From: RGIG5579 sp045590715
GTDB taxonomy: Bacteria > Bacillota > Clostridia > Oscillospirales > SIG627
Length of the DNA stretch: 11,509 nucleotides
Reading direction: 5' to 3'
NCBI GenBank assembly: GCA_045590715.1
Contig: JAZNRO010000080.1
Span: 1 to 11,509 of the forward strand
In this document: piece by piece, positions 1-5,411 of the stretch
Layout of the letters: each line of letters starts with the position of its first letter
How positions within the stretch are numbered: the stretch's first letter is position 1
Position numbers and translations under genes: made by a program
The notes under the pieces: generated by a model
The model's input: the letters and a program-made list of their open reading frames with translations, nothing else
Told to the model about the DNA's origin: nothing
The model's database searches: none

Positions 1-1
1 T

Positions 2-33
2 AGGGCTATGAAGCCCGCCTTGCGGCCCTTTTT
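2..33 (+). terminator. Possible terminator of a gene left of the window
   Basis: AGGGC at 2-6 can pair with GCCCT at 25-29, and T residues continue to 33. Inside, GGGCT (3-7) also pairs with AGCCC (12-16), and CCGC (15-18) with GCGG (22-25), so several folds compete. A rho-independent terminator for an upstream plus-strand gene is plausible. The left part of the structure may be cut off by the window edge, and the gene it would serve is not visible. Confidence 0.3.
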
Positions 34-50
34 GAAATTTGTGTGCGCTT

Positions 51-126
51 TGCTTCATAGCGGCGAAGCCCCTGCTTCATGCAAGGCGGAGCCTTATGCT
101 TCATATTTGCGAAGCAAATGCTTCAT
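51..126 (+). repeat. Tandem mini-hairpin array: four TGCTTCAT copies separating three stem-loops
   Basis: The octamer TGCTTCAT occurs exactly four times, at 51-58, 73-80, 97-104 and 119-126, with periods of 22, 24 and 22 bp. Each of the three gaps holds an inverted repeat around a GNA triloop. Gap 1 is AGCGGC-GAA-GCCCCT (59-73, one mismatch). Gap 2 is AAGGC-GGA-GCCTT (83-95). Gap 3 is ATTTGC-GAA-GCAAAT (105-119, perfect). The stems differ in sequence but keep pairing, while the C-GNA-G core stays constant. Gaps 1 and 3 contain GCGAAGC, known as an unusually stable single-stranded DNA mini-hairpin. An inverted copy of the unit, CTATGAAGC at 6-14, is the perfect complement of GCTTCATAG at 52-60. 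The array ends a few bases before the ribosome binding site of the four-helix-bundle gene. Confidence 0.8.
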
Positions 127-141
127 TCAAAAGGAGAAAAT

Positions 142-495
142 ATGAAAAACGATAAACTATCCTTTCAATCTAAAGAATTTGCTGTCGCCATTATTCGACT
201 TGTGCGTGATCTAAAAGGGAAGAAAGAATCTATTATTTCTGGTCAAATCGGCAGAAGCGGCACCAGCATCGGCGCCAATATCCGCGAAGCTCAATATGCT
301 CACGGAAAAGCAGACTTTATTTCCAAGCTGCAGATTGCTCTTAAAGAGGCTAACGAAACGGGCTATTGGCTCGAGCTTCTTGTAGAAACGAACTATATTT
401 CAGAAGATGAATTTAAGGTACTTGACCAAAAGTGTACCGCACTCCGTGCTATGCTCATTGCCTCCATCAATACCACAAAACAAAATATGCAATAA
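142..495 (+). CDS. Four-helix bundle protein, S23 / Avd-like family
   Basis: This 117-aa protein belongs to the four-helix bundle family (TIGR02436 type). The family includes proteins encoded in 23S rRNA intervening sequences and the Avd accessory protein of diversity-generating retroelements. The signature is RSGTSIGANIREAQ at residues 38-51. It is followed by a helix that runs on to ETGYWLELL (72-80), and length and charge pattern match the family. ATG 142 is chosen because AAAGGAG lies at 130-136, just before it. An earlier in-frame ATG at 79 would translate the hairpin array and has no ribosome binding site. There is no rRNA, reverse transcriptase or template repeat nearby, so this is an orphan copy. 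Members form oligomeric barrels, and Avd binds nucleic acid. The function of stand-alone copies is not established. A symmetrical terminator follows immediately. Confidence 0.85.
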   Translation: MKNDKLSFQSKEFAVAIIRLVRDLKGKKESIISGQIGRSGTSIGANIREAQYAHGKADFISKLQIALKEANETGYWLELLVETNYISEDEFKVLDQKCTALRAMLIASINTTKQNMQ

Positions 496-527
496 AAAAG
501 CCGTGAAATTCACGGCTTTTTATTTTT
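494..527. terminator. Bidirectional terminator between the four-helix gene and the xre gene
   Basis: GCCGTG (500-505) pairs with CACGGC (511-516) around AAATT. The stem is extended by AAAAA/TTTTT flanks (495-499 and 517-521), with a further T-run at 523-527. A-rich and T-rich flanks on both sides make it work in either direction. It serves the four-helix gene on the plus strand and the convergent xre gene on the minus strand, whose stop codon (520-522) lies in its base. A near copy lies at 1010-1050. Confidence 0.85.
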
Positions 528-726
528 GCATATTGGGATTGTCGGTTCGTTCTAAAAGGTAGTCGAGAGAGATGCCGAAATAATCGGCAATTTTAATAAG
601 CTCTTTGATGCCTGGCTCTCGCTCTCCGGTTTCATACCGACTGATGGTATTTTGATTGGTATTTAGGTCAAGGGCAAGTTTTAATTGGGAAATGCCTTTT
701 TTCTTTCGGATCTCCTTCAATCTCAT
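520..726 (-). CDS. Small Xre/Cro-family HTH transcriptional regulator
   Basis: The 68-aa protein is essentially a single HTH_3 (Cro/C1) domain. LKEIRKKKGISQ (3-14) leads into the helix-turn-helix (about 13-32), which includes NTISRYETGER (26-36). The family's usual PGIKELIKIADYF and SLDYLLER segments follow. No sensor or oligomerisation domain is attached. The ATG at 726 is preceded by AGAGGTGA, a good match to the anti-Shine-Dalgarno complement; upstream in-frame ATGs lack this and would run into the promoter. The gene is divergent from a small lipoprotein gene, and two operator-like palindromes lie between them. It is therefore most likely a repressor of that gene and of itself, as in phage- and ICE-type switch modules. 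The target is inferred from position only. Confidence 0.9.
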   Translation of the reverse strand: MRLKEIRKKKGISQLKLALDLNTNQNTISRYETGEREPGIKELIKIADYFGISLDYLLERTDNPNMQK

Positions 727-737
727 AAAATCACCTC

Positions 738-766
738 TTGACATTATTATCCCATATCGGTATAAT
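738..766 (+). promoter_or_regulatory. Perfect-consensus sigma-A promoter of the small lipoprotein gene
   Basis: TTGACA (738-743) and TATAAT (761-766) are separated by exactly 17 bp, so both boxes and the spacing match the housekeeping consensus. Transcription should start near 773. An unrestrained promoter of this strength in front of a small lipoprotein gene suggests that tight repression is the control point, which agrees with the overlapping operator palindromes. Confidence 0.9.
749..763. promoter_or_regulatory. Operator-like palindrome O1 (probable Xre site)
   Basis: ATCCC-ATATC-GGTAT is a 15-bp imperfect palindrome with one half-site mismatch. It lies between the -35 and -10 boxes of the lipoprotein promoter and covers the start of the -10. 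It also overlaps the likely xre promoter region on the other strand, where GATAAT (751-746) is a possible -10. Binding there could repress both directions. Confidence 0.65.
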
Positions 767-772
767 AAAAAT

Positions 773-787
773 ATCCCGATTTGGGAT
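773..787. promoter_or_regulatory. Operator-like palindrome O2 (probable Xre site)
   Basis: ATCCC-GATTT-GGGAT is a 15-bp palindrome with perfect 5-bp half-sites, starting at the predicted transcription start. It has the same ATCCC-N5-half-site layout as O1, and the two centres are 24 bp apart. In addition, ATCCCATATCGG (749-760) and CCGATTTGGGAT (776-787) form a larger inverted repeat with 11 of 12 matches. A dimer at each site, possibly acting together, would block the promoter. Confidence 0.7.
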
Positions 788-803
788 AGAAAAGGAGAAA
801 ATG

Positions 804-1001
804 ATGAAAAAGAAAACATGGATTTGGTTTGTTGTAATATTTGTGTTGATTTTAGGGCTTTTGGGCGGCTGTTTAGAAGATACCGAATATGAAAGAGCTG
901 GAAAAGAGTTTGGTTCTTGGGTAAATAAGGTTCCTGATAATTGGTCAGCCGCTGAAAAACAGTACTTTGATGATTTTATGGATTGGGCCGACAAGAATTA
1001 A
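804..1001 (+). CDS. Small putative lipoprotein under Xre control
   Basis: The product is 65 aa. A KKK start is followed by a hydrophobic segment (about residues 5-22) that ends in the lipobox LGGC, with Cys23 as the predicted lipidation site. The mature part is only about 43 residues, acidic and rich in Trp, Tyr and Phe (for example DDFMDWADKN at the end). It would be an extracytoplasmic, membrane-tethered peptide. Two ATGs in a row occur at 801 and 804. The second is preferred because AAAGGAG (791-797) ends only 3 nt before the first. I recognise no family. Pairing with a divergent Xre repressor resembles immunity, exclusion or stress modules of mobile elements, but that is only an analogy. 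A plain single-pass membrane peptide remains possible if Cys23 is not processed. Confidence 0.75.
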   Translation: MKKKTWIWFVVIFVLILGLLGGCLEDTEYERAGKEFGSWVNKVPDNWSAAEKQYFDDFMDWADKN

Positions 1002-1009
1002 TAACACAG

Positions 1010-1043
1010 AAAAAAGCTGTGGATTTCACGGCTTTTTATTTTT
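1010..1043. terminator. Bidirectional terminator between the small and the large lipoprotein genes
   Basis: GCTGTG (1016-1021) pairs with CACGGC (1027-1032), including one U-G pair on the plus strand, around GATTT. An A-run precedes it, and TTTTT-A-TTTTT follows at 1033-1043. It can end the plus-strand small lipoprotein transcript and the convergent minus-strand 341-aa lipoprotein transcript. It is nearly the same sequence as the terminator at 494-527. Confidence 0.85.
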
Positions 1044-1061
1044 GCTTATTTTGTTTTCTTT

Positions 1062-2087
1062 TTAAAATCTTGTTAAATCCAATGTGGCAAGGATCTGGTC
1101 TTTGCCTTTGCCGAAGGAGATAAGAAGGGTAGAGGCGTCTTTGTTTAGGGCCAGGCTTCCGGGGGTGCCGTAGTCAATGGTGTGACTGCCTTTCTCTTTG
1201 CCTGTATCAAGGTCAATGACGGTGATAAGGCCGCCTTCGCCTTTTGCGGTGGTACCGCAAAGGATCGTGCCGCTTTCATCGCAGGTAACGGTGCCAAAGG
1301 GGGTATTTGCAAAGTAAGTCTTTTCTTCTCCGGTGGCAAGATTCAGATAGCGGTAGGTGGTGCGGTCATCTTCGGCGGAAGTGAAAAGAACGGCGTTAGA
1401 TCCGATTTTTTCATAGGAATCAAAGGCAAAATCCCGATTTCCCAGGGGGAGATTGTTTCCGTATTCAAAAAAGCCGATACCGGTGTAGTTTCCGGCGGTG
1501 TTTTTCTTGGTGTACCAGATCTTTTTGCCCTCGTTTGTTGTGGCTAAAAGAGTGCCGAAATCGGGAAGACCCGATTTATCGCAGAGCACGTAGGTCTGGG
1601 CAAAATCTACCGGGTGCAGGAGTACCAGGCTTTCGGACTGGGACAGGAAGGAGAGGGCGTTATAGGGAAGGGCGGTAGAGGATTTTACAATATCGGGAAG
1701 GGCGGTGGCGTGGGCGCCGCCATTTTTCAGCGCCAGAAGGATCAGCTCATTTTCCGTTAAGAGATAGGCCAGATCCTTTTCTTTTTCCCAAAGGGTAAGA
1801 GAAGAAAGATCCCCTGCGCCTTTTACCAGGTTTTCCACGGAAACGGAGCGGGAGGGCGATACGAAACCGCCGGTAAATCCGCCGTTTTCCCCTTTATGAA
1901 GGTAGAGAAAACCGTCGCTTTCTTTTAGATAAAAAAGCCTGGTATCCGCAAAACTGCCGTCTTTTACGGTAAAGCGGAAAAGAGGCGTAAAGGCATCTTT
2001 TTTATTTTCATTTTTTGTTTTTTCTCCGCAGGAAATAAGGGAGAAAAGACAGAGGATCACAAGAATGAGCGATAAGATCTTTTTCAT
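1062..2087 (-). CDS. Putative lipoprotein, possible beta-propeller, function unknown
   Basis: This 341-aa protein has a type II signal peptide: MKK, a hydrophobic run, then the lipobox LISC with Cys20 as the predicted lipidation site. A short charged, Lys/Asn-rich linker follows. The body is rich in beta-strand-like stretches. Two similar blocks, LNLATGEEKTYF (about 248-259) and IDLDTGKEKGSH (about 291-302), resemble blade edges of YVTN/WD40-like propellers. This is a fold guess, not a family assignment. ATG 2087 is chosen because GAGG lies 8 nt upstream and the lipoprotein signal begins there. An in-frame ATG at 2126 would add 13 residues in front of a normal signal peptide. The gene stands alone, divergent from the tepA-like gene, and ends at the shared terminator. 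I see no catalytic motif; a surface-attached binding or scaffold role would fit. Confidence 0.75.
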   Translation of the reverse strand: MKKILSLILVILCLFSLISCGEKTKNENKKDAFTPLFRFTVKDGSFADTRLFYLKESDGFLYLHKGENGGFTGGFVSPSRSVSVENLVKGAGDLSSLTLWEKEKDLAYLLTENELILLALKNGGAHATALPDIVKSSTALPYNALSFLSQSESLVLLHPVDFAQTYVLCDKSGLPDFGTLLATTNEGKKIWYTKKNTAGNYTGIGFFEYGNNLPLGNRDFAFDSYEKIGSNAVLFTSAEDDRTTYRYLNLATGEEKTYFANTPFGTVTCDESGTILCGTTAKGEGGLITVIDLDTGKEKGSHTIDYGTPGSLALNKDASTLLISFGKGKDQILATLDLTRF

Positions 2088-2177
2088 AGAAAAAACCTCA
2101 CAAGTAGTATGTATCAAGAATAGCATATCTGCGGAAAATATGGTTAAGAATTTGTGAATTTCAAAGGAGAAGAAAAA

Positions 2178-2882
2178 ATGGAATCAGAAGAAAGAGATCA
2201 GAACCCGGCAGAAAACGCCTGCGAAAAGGATCAGAAACAGCGGGATATTTTAGAATTCGGCAAGATCGTAACGAAAGGCTCTGCGGCGGTGCAGACCCTT
2301 GTGATCGCAGGGCAGATCGAGGGACACGCGATCCTTGGCCCCCCTGCCAAGACCACCTGCTACGAGCATATTTTGCCCCAGCTTGTTTTGGCGGAGGAAT
2401 CCCCGGAAATCGAAGGGGTACTGTTTCTTATTAACACCGTAGGAGGTGATGTGGAAGCGGGCCTTGCTATGGCGGAAATGATCGCCGGTATGTCAAAGCC
2501 CACCGTTTCCCTGGTGCTGGGCGGCGGTCACTCCATCGGCATCCCCCTGGCGGTGGCGGCTAAAAAATCTTTTATTGCAGGAAGCGCTACCATGACCGTT
2601 CACCCGGTTCGTATGACCGGCCTTGTTTTGGGGGTGCCACAAAGCTTTGAATATTTAAAACGGATGCAGGACAGAATTTGTGATTTTATTATTTCCCATT
2701 CTGAAATTTCAGCGGAAAAACTGGATGAGCTGATGGCCGGCCGTCACGATATGGCAACGGATATCGGCACCATTTTAGAGGGGGAAGAGGCAGTGCGCAC
2801 GGGACTTATTGACTCCCTGGGTACTTTCCACGATGCCTTGACGGAATTAAAGCGTCAGATCGAGATGGCAAAAAGCCCTTGA
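2178..2882 (+). CDS. tepA: ClpP-class serine protease, TepA/YmfB type
   Basis: This 234-aa protein belongs to the ClpP/crotonase-like S14 peptidase group and resembles Bacillus subtilis TepA (YmfB), reported to aid protein export and signal-peptide turnover. INTVGGDVEAGLAMAE (85-100) is the oxyanion/substrate-strand motif. GGGHSIGIPLA carries the candidate nucleophile Ser119, and MTVHPVRM holds the candidate base His142. An Asp in HDMATDIG, probably Asp195, would complete the triad. About 30 charged N-terminal residues precede the core, with no signal peptide, so a cytoplasmic or membrane-associated location is likely. ATG 2178 follows AAAGGAG (2163-2169); a GTG at 2154 is in frame but has no ribosome binding site. 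The gene is separate from any clpX, as in Bacillus. A standard ClpP subunit is less likely because the usual ASMG-type nucleophile motif is replaced by GGHSIG. Confidence 0.85.
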   Translation: MESEERDQNPAENACEKDQKQRDILEFGKIVTKGSAAVQTLVIAGQIEGHAILGPPAKTTCYEHILPQLVLAEESPEIEGVLFLINTVGGDVEAGLAMAEMIAGMSKPTVSLVLGGGHSIGIPLAVAAKKSFIAGSATMTVHPVRMTGLVLGVPQSFEYLKRMQDRICDFIISHSEISAEKLDELMAGRHDMATDIGTILEGEEAVRTGLIDSLGTFHDALTELKRQIEMAKSP

Positions 2883-2909
2883 TTTCAAAGTTTTTTTAGG
2901 CTGTTTCCC

Positions 2910-2939
2910 TTGACAAAAAGCGCCCTTTTAATGTACAAT
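2910..2939 (+). promoter_or_regulatory. Sigma-A promoter of the rny-ymdB-mfd-prsA operon
   Basis: TTGACA (2910-2915) and TACAAT (2934-2939) are separated by 18 bp, giving a strong sigma-A-type promoter with a start near 2946. The leader to the rny start is about 84 nt. It contains a small CGAT-GAAA-ATCG hairpin (2983-2994) and a strong AAGGAGG (3008-3014). No other good promoter was seen between the four operon genes. Confidence 0.85.
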
Positions 2940-2948
2940 AAAAGGGCG
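2921..2948. promoter_or_regulatory. Perfect 10-bp-arm palindrome over the rny promoter
   Basis: CGCCCTTTTA (2921-2930) and TAAAAGGGCG (2939-2948) are perfect complements around an 8-nt centre that carries most of the -10 box. The palindrome begins inside the promoter spacer and ends at about the transcription start. A transcript from this promoter would not contain both arms, so a DNA operator is the simpler reading. In read-through RNA from tepA it could fold as a hairpin, but no T-run follows, so it is a poor terminator. Confidence 0.65.
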
Positions 2949-3029
2949 TATTGAATATATGCGACATTATGAAATCTTGTTCCGATGAAAATCGTAATGA
3001 AAAAAAGAAGGAGGTGTGCAAGTTACATA

Positions 3030-4580
3030 ATGGAACCTATGTGGATCGCAATCTGTGCTGCGGCTGCAGTTCTGACCTTAATCCTCGGTTTTGTATGCGG
3101 TATCGTTTATCGCAAACACATCGCGGAAAAGAAGATCGGCACGGCAGAAGGCCAGGCAGCCAGAATCGTAGAAGAAGCCCGCAAAACGGGTGAACAGAGA
3201 AAAAAAGAACTTCTTTTGGAAGCAAAAGAAGAAGCGCTTCGCAATAAGAACGAAGCCGATCGCGAGATCAAAGAGAGAAGAAACGAAGTTTCCAGACTGG
3301 AAAAGAGAGCTATCCAGAAAGAAGAAAATCTGGATCGCAAAATGGAAAATTTGGAGCGCAAGGAAGAAAACCTGGAGCGCAAGCTGAAAGAAGCCGACGA
3401 AAAGAAGGAAGAATTGGAACGGCTGAAGGCAGAAGAAATTGCCATTTTGGAAAAGTGTGCCGGCATTACCGGTGAAGAAGCAAAGAACATTTTGTTCCAG
3501 CGCTATGAAGATGAAGCCAAGCACGCCGCTTCCATTCGTTTTGCCGAGATCGAGGCAGAACTGAAGGAAAATGCGGAGAACAAAGCAAAAGATCTGATCA
3601 CCGGCGCCATCCAGCGCATCGCCGCAAACCACGTAACGGAAGCTACCGTTTCCGTTGTTGCCCTTCCCAACGACGATATGAAGGGAAGACTGATTGGTAG
3701 AGAAGGTAGAAATATCCGCACCATCGAAACCTTAACCGGCGTAGATCTGATCATTGACGATACCCCCGAGGCCATTACCCTGTCAAGCTTTGATCCTATG
3801 AGAAGGGAAATTGCCCGTCTGACCATTGAAAAGCTCATTACCGACGGCCGTATCCATCCCGCCCGCATTGAGGAAACGGTGGAGAAGGCTCAGAAGGAAG
3901 TGGAAGCTACCATTAAGAGCGAAGGCGAACAGGCCGTTCTCTCCTGCGGTATCCACAGTATGAACTCCGAGCTGATCCGTCTGCTTGGTAGACTGAAATA
4001 CCGTACCAGTTACGGACAGAACGTATTGAAGCACTCTGTAGAAGTATCCTTCATTGCCGGTATGATCGCCGATGAACTGGGCGTTGACCCCGCTCTGGCA
4101 AGAAGAGCCGGTCTGCTTCACGATATCGGTAAGGCATTAAACCACGAAGTGGAAGGCAGTCACACCCAGATCGGTGCTGACATTGCCAAGAAGTACCGCG
4201 AGAATAAGGACGTGATCCACGCCATTGAAGCCCACCACAACGATATTGAGCCCCAGACCCTGGTGGCTGTCATCGTTCAGGCGGCTGACGCGGTTTCCGC
4301 GGCCCGTCCCGGTGCCCGCAGAGAAAATCTGGAGTCTTACATCAAGCGCCTCCAGAAACTGGAAGAAATTGCAAACTCCTATAACGGAGTGGAAAAATCC
4401 TTTGCCATCCAGGCCGGCAGAGAACTGCGCCTCATGGTAAAACCTGAAGTGGTAAACGATGAGAATATGGCATTCATCGCCCACGATATTGCCCGCAAGA
4501 TCGAAGCGGAAATGGAGTATCCCGGACAGATCAAGATCCACGTGATCCGTGAATCCCGTGCGGTAGAATACGCCAAATAA
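3030..4580 (+). CDS. rny: Ribonuclease Y (membrane-anchored endoribonuclease)
   Basis: RNase Y starts bulk mRNA decay and riboswitch turnover in Bacillota by single-strand cleavage and acts as the membrane anchor of the degradosome-like complex. The 516-aa length matches B. subtilis Rny (about 520). One transmembrane helix (about 4-26) is followed by a long charged coiled coil (about 30-190). A KH RNA-binding domain has GRLIGREGRNIR at 219-230. The HD phosphohydrolase domain has His335 and the metal-binding pair His364-Asp365 in LLHDIGK, then EAHHND (400-405). The C-terminal domain ends in RAVEYAK. ATG 3030 gives the family's normal start just before the membrane helix, although AAGGAGG (3008-3014) lies 15 nt upstream, longer than usual. 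Earlier in-frame ATGs at 2985 and 2997 lack a binding site. The gene leads the operon and is followed by ymdB, as in Bacillus. Confidence 0.97.
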   Translation: MEPMWIAICAAAAVLTLILGFVCGIVYRKHIAEKKIGTAEGQAARIVEEARKTGEQRKKELLLEAKEEALRNKNEADREIKERRNEVSRLEKRAIQKEENLDRKMENLERKEENLERKLKEADEKKEELERLKAEEIAILEKCAGITGEEAKNILFQRYEDEAKHAASIRFAEIEAELKENAENKAKDLITGAIQRIAANHVTEATVSVVALPNDDMKGRLIGREGRNIRTIETLTGVDLIIDDTPEAITLSSFDPMRREIARLTIEKLITDGRIHPARIEETVEKAQKEVEATIKSEGEQAVLSCGIHSMNSELIRLLGRLKYRTSYGQNVLKHSVEVSFIAGMIADELGVDPALARRAGLLHDIGKALNHEVEGSHTQIGADIAKKYRENKDVIHAIEAHHNDIEPQTLVAVIVQAADAVSAARPGARRENLESYIKRLQKLEEIANSYNGVEKSFAIQAGRELRLMVKPEVVNDENMAFIAHDIARKIEAEMEYPGQIKIHVIRESRAVEYAK

Positions 4581-4602
4581 AAATATTAGAAATGATACAA
4601 AA

Positions 4603-5403
4603 ATGAAAACAAAAGCCTTTCGTATCCTTTGTTTCGGTGACGTAGTAGGAGAAAACGCAAGTCTTTATCTTCGCAGGGTCTTGCCCGGTATAAGAAAAGA
4701 GATGGGCGCGGACTTTGTCATCGCCAACGGAGAGAATTCCGCCAAAAAAGGCGGGATAGATCCGGAATCGCTGCAGCAGCTTTACAGCGCAGGAGTGGAT
4801 CTGGTCACGACGGGAAATCACGTTTTCAGGCAAAGAAGCATTTATGATTTTCTGGACGGAGCAGGATCCCTGCTCCGTCCTTGTAATTTCCCCTCTTCTT
4901 GCCCCGGCAAGGGCTACGAGATCGTAAAGCTTTCCGGTCTTCGGGTCCTTGTGGTAAACGTGCAGGGTACTCTCTTTATGGAAGCCCTTGCTTCTCCCTT
5001 TGAAACGGTGGAGAAGATCCTAGAAAGAGAAGCGGGAAATTACGATTTTGCACTCTGTGATTTCCACGGGGAAGCTACCAGCGAGAAAAAAGCCTTTGCC
5101 TGCTATTTTGATTCCCGTTTTTCCGCCGTATTCGGCACCCATACCCATATTCCCACCGCAGACCTTCAGATCCTGCCCGGCGGTACCGGGTACATTACGG
5201 ACCTTGGTATGGTAGGCGGTGTGGATTCCGTTTTGGGAATGAAAAAAGAAATCGCGATCCAAAAGTTTTTGACCCATATGCCCACTTATTATCAAGTAGC
5301 CGAGGGCAAGTGCGAAGCCTGGGGCGCTCTTTTTGATATTGACCCCGATAGCGGAAAATGTATTCATACAGAGCAGATTCATTTAATCGATGAGAAAGCG
5401 TAG
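4603..5403 (+). CDS. ymdB: YmdB-family metallophosphoesterase (2',3'-cyclic nucleotide phosphodiesterase)
   Basis: This 266-aa cytoplasmic protein belongs to the YmdB family (TIGR00282). B. subtilis YmdB hydrolyses 2',3'-cyclic nucleotides and influences biofilm and motility decisions. The two-metal-site motifs appear in order: GDVVG (12-16, Asp13), NGEN (42-45), GNH (71-73), DFHGEATSEK (153-162, His155) and GTHTH (178-182, His180 and His182). ILPGGTGYITDLGM follows. Length is normal. It starts 22 bp after rny, a conserved pairing that links RNA cleavage with disposal of cyclic nucleotide ends. No Shine-Dalgarno sequence precedes ATG 4603. A four-codon mini-ORF (4592-4606) ends in a TGA overlapping this ATG, so translation may depend on coupling. 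A perfect 12-bp-arm hairpin lies within the coding sequence at 4854-4880. Confidence 0.95.
   Translation: MKTKAFRILCFGDVVGENASLYLRRVLPGIRKEMGADFVIANGENSAKKGGIDPESLQQLYSAGVDLVTTGNHVFRQRSIYDFLDGAGSLLRPCNFPSSCPGKGYEIVKLSGLRVLVVNVQGTLFMEALASPFETVEKILEREAGNYDFALCDFHGEATSEKKAFACYFDSRFSAVFGTHTHIPTADLQILPGGTGYITDLGMVGGVDSVLGMKKEIAIQKFLTHMPTYYQVAEGKCEAWGALFDIDPDSGKCIHTEQIHLIDEKA
4854..4880 (+). repeat. Perfect 12-bp-arm hairpin inside ymdB
   Basis: GGACGGAGCAGG (4854-4865) is followed by the triloop ATC (4866-4868) and then by its exact reverse complement (4869-4880). It is the longest perfect short-loop stem I found in the window and is GC-rich. The DNA encodes residues around GAGSLLRP (86-93), which match the family pattern, so it is not an in-frame insertion. 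The bases after it (TTGTAATTTCC) are only weakly T-rich. It could be a pause, attenuation or RNA-processing site within the operon. Confidence 0.75.
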
Positions 5404-5411
5404 CAAGTAGA

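Noticed and set aside
51..126. CRISPR-like array of regularly spaced repeats
   Set aside because: The repeats are only 8 bp and the gaps 14-16 bp. The gaps are themselves palindromes, unlike CRISPR spacers, and there are no cas genes.
79..141. Longer N-terminus for the four-helix protein starting at ATG 79
   Set aside because: It would translate the hairpin array, has no ribosome binding site, and ATG 142 has a good one with the usual family start.
142..495. Diversity-generating retroelement (Avd-like protein) or 23S rRNA intervening sequence
   Set aside because: No reverse transcriptase, template/variable repeat pair or rRNA sequence is present in the window.
2088..2177. Divergent promoters between the 341-aa lipoprotein gene and tepA
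   Set aside because: Promoters must lie here, but no pair of boxes on either strand matched the consensus well enough to report.
2334..2351. CTTGGC / GCCAAG hairpin inside tepA
   Set aside because: A 6-bp stem of this kind is expected by chance in several kb of coding sequence. The same holds for CGGCAA-GCT-TTGCCG at 10481-10495 inside rnfB.
2874..2902. Terminator after tepA
   Set aside because: A T-run exists at 2891-2897, but the only stems before it are about 4 bp, so I could not support an intrinsic terminator. Read-through into rny is possible.
2959..2988. Nine-residue leader peptide ORF (MRHYEILFR) in the rny leader
   Set aside because: It has no Shine-Dalgarno sequence and no run of regulatory codons; chance is the simpler explanation.
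2951..3193. 80-residue ORF overlapping the start of rny
   Set aside because: Most of it is an out-of-frame reading of the rny coding sequence, with no binding site of its own.
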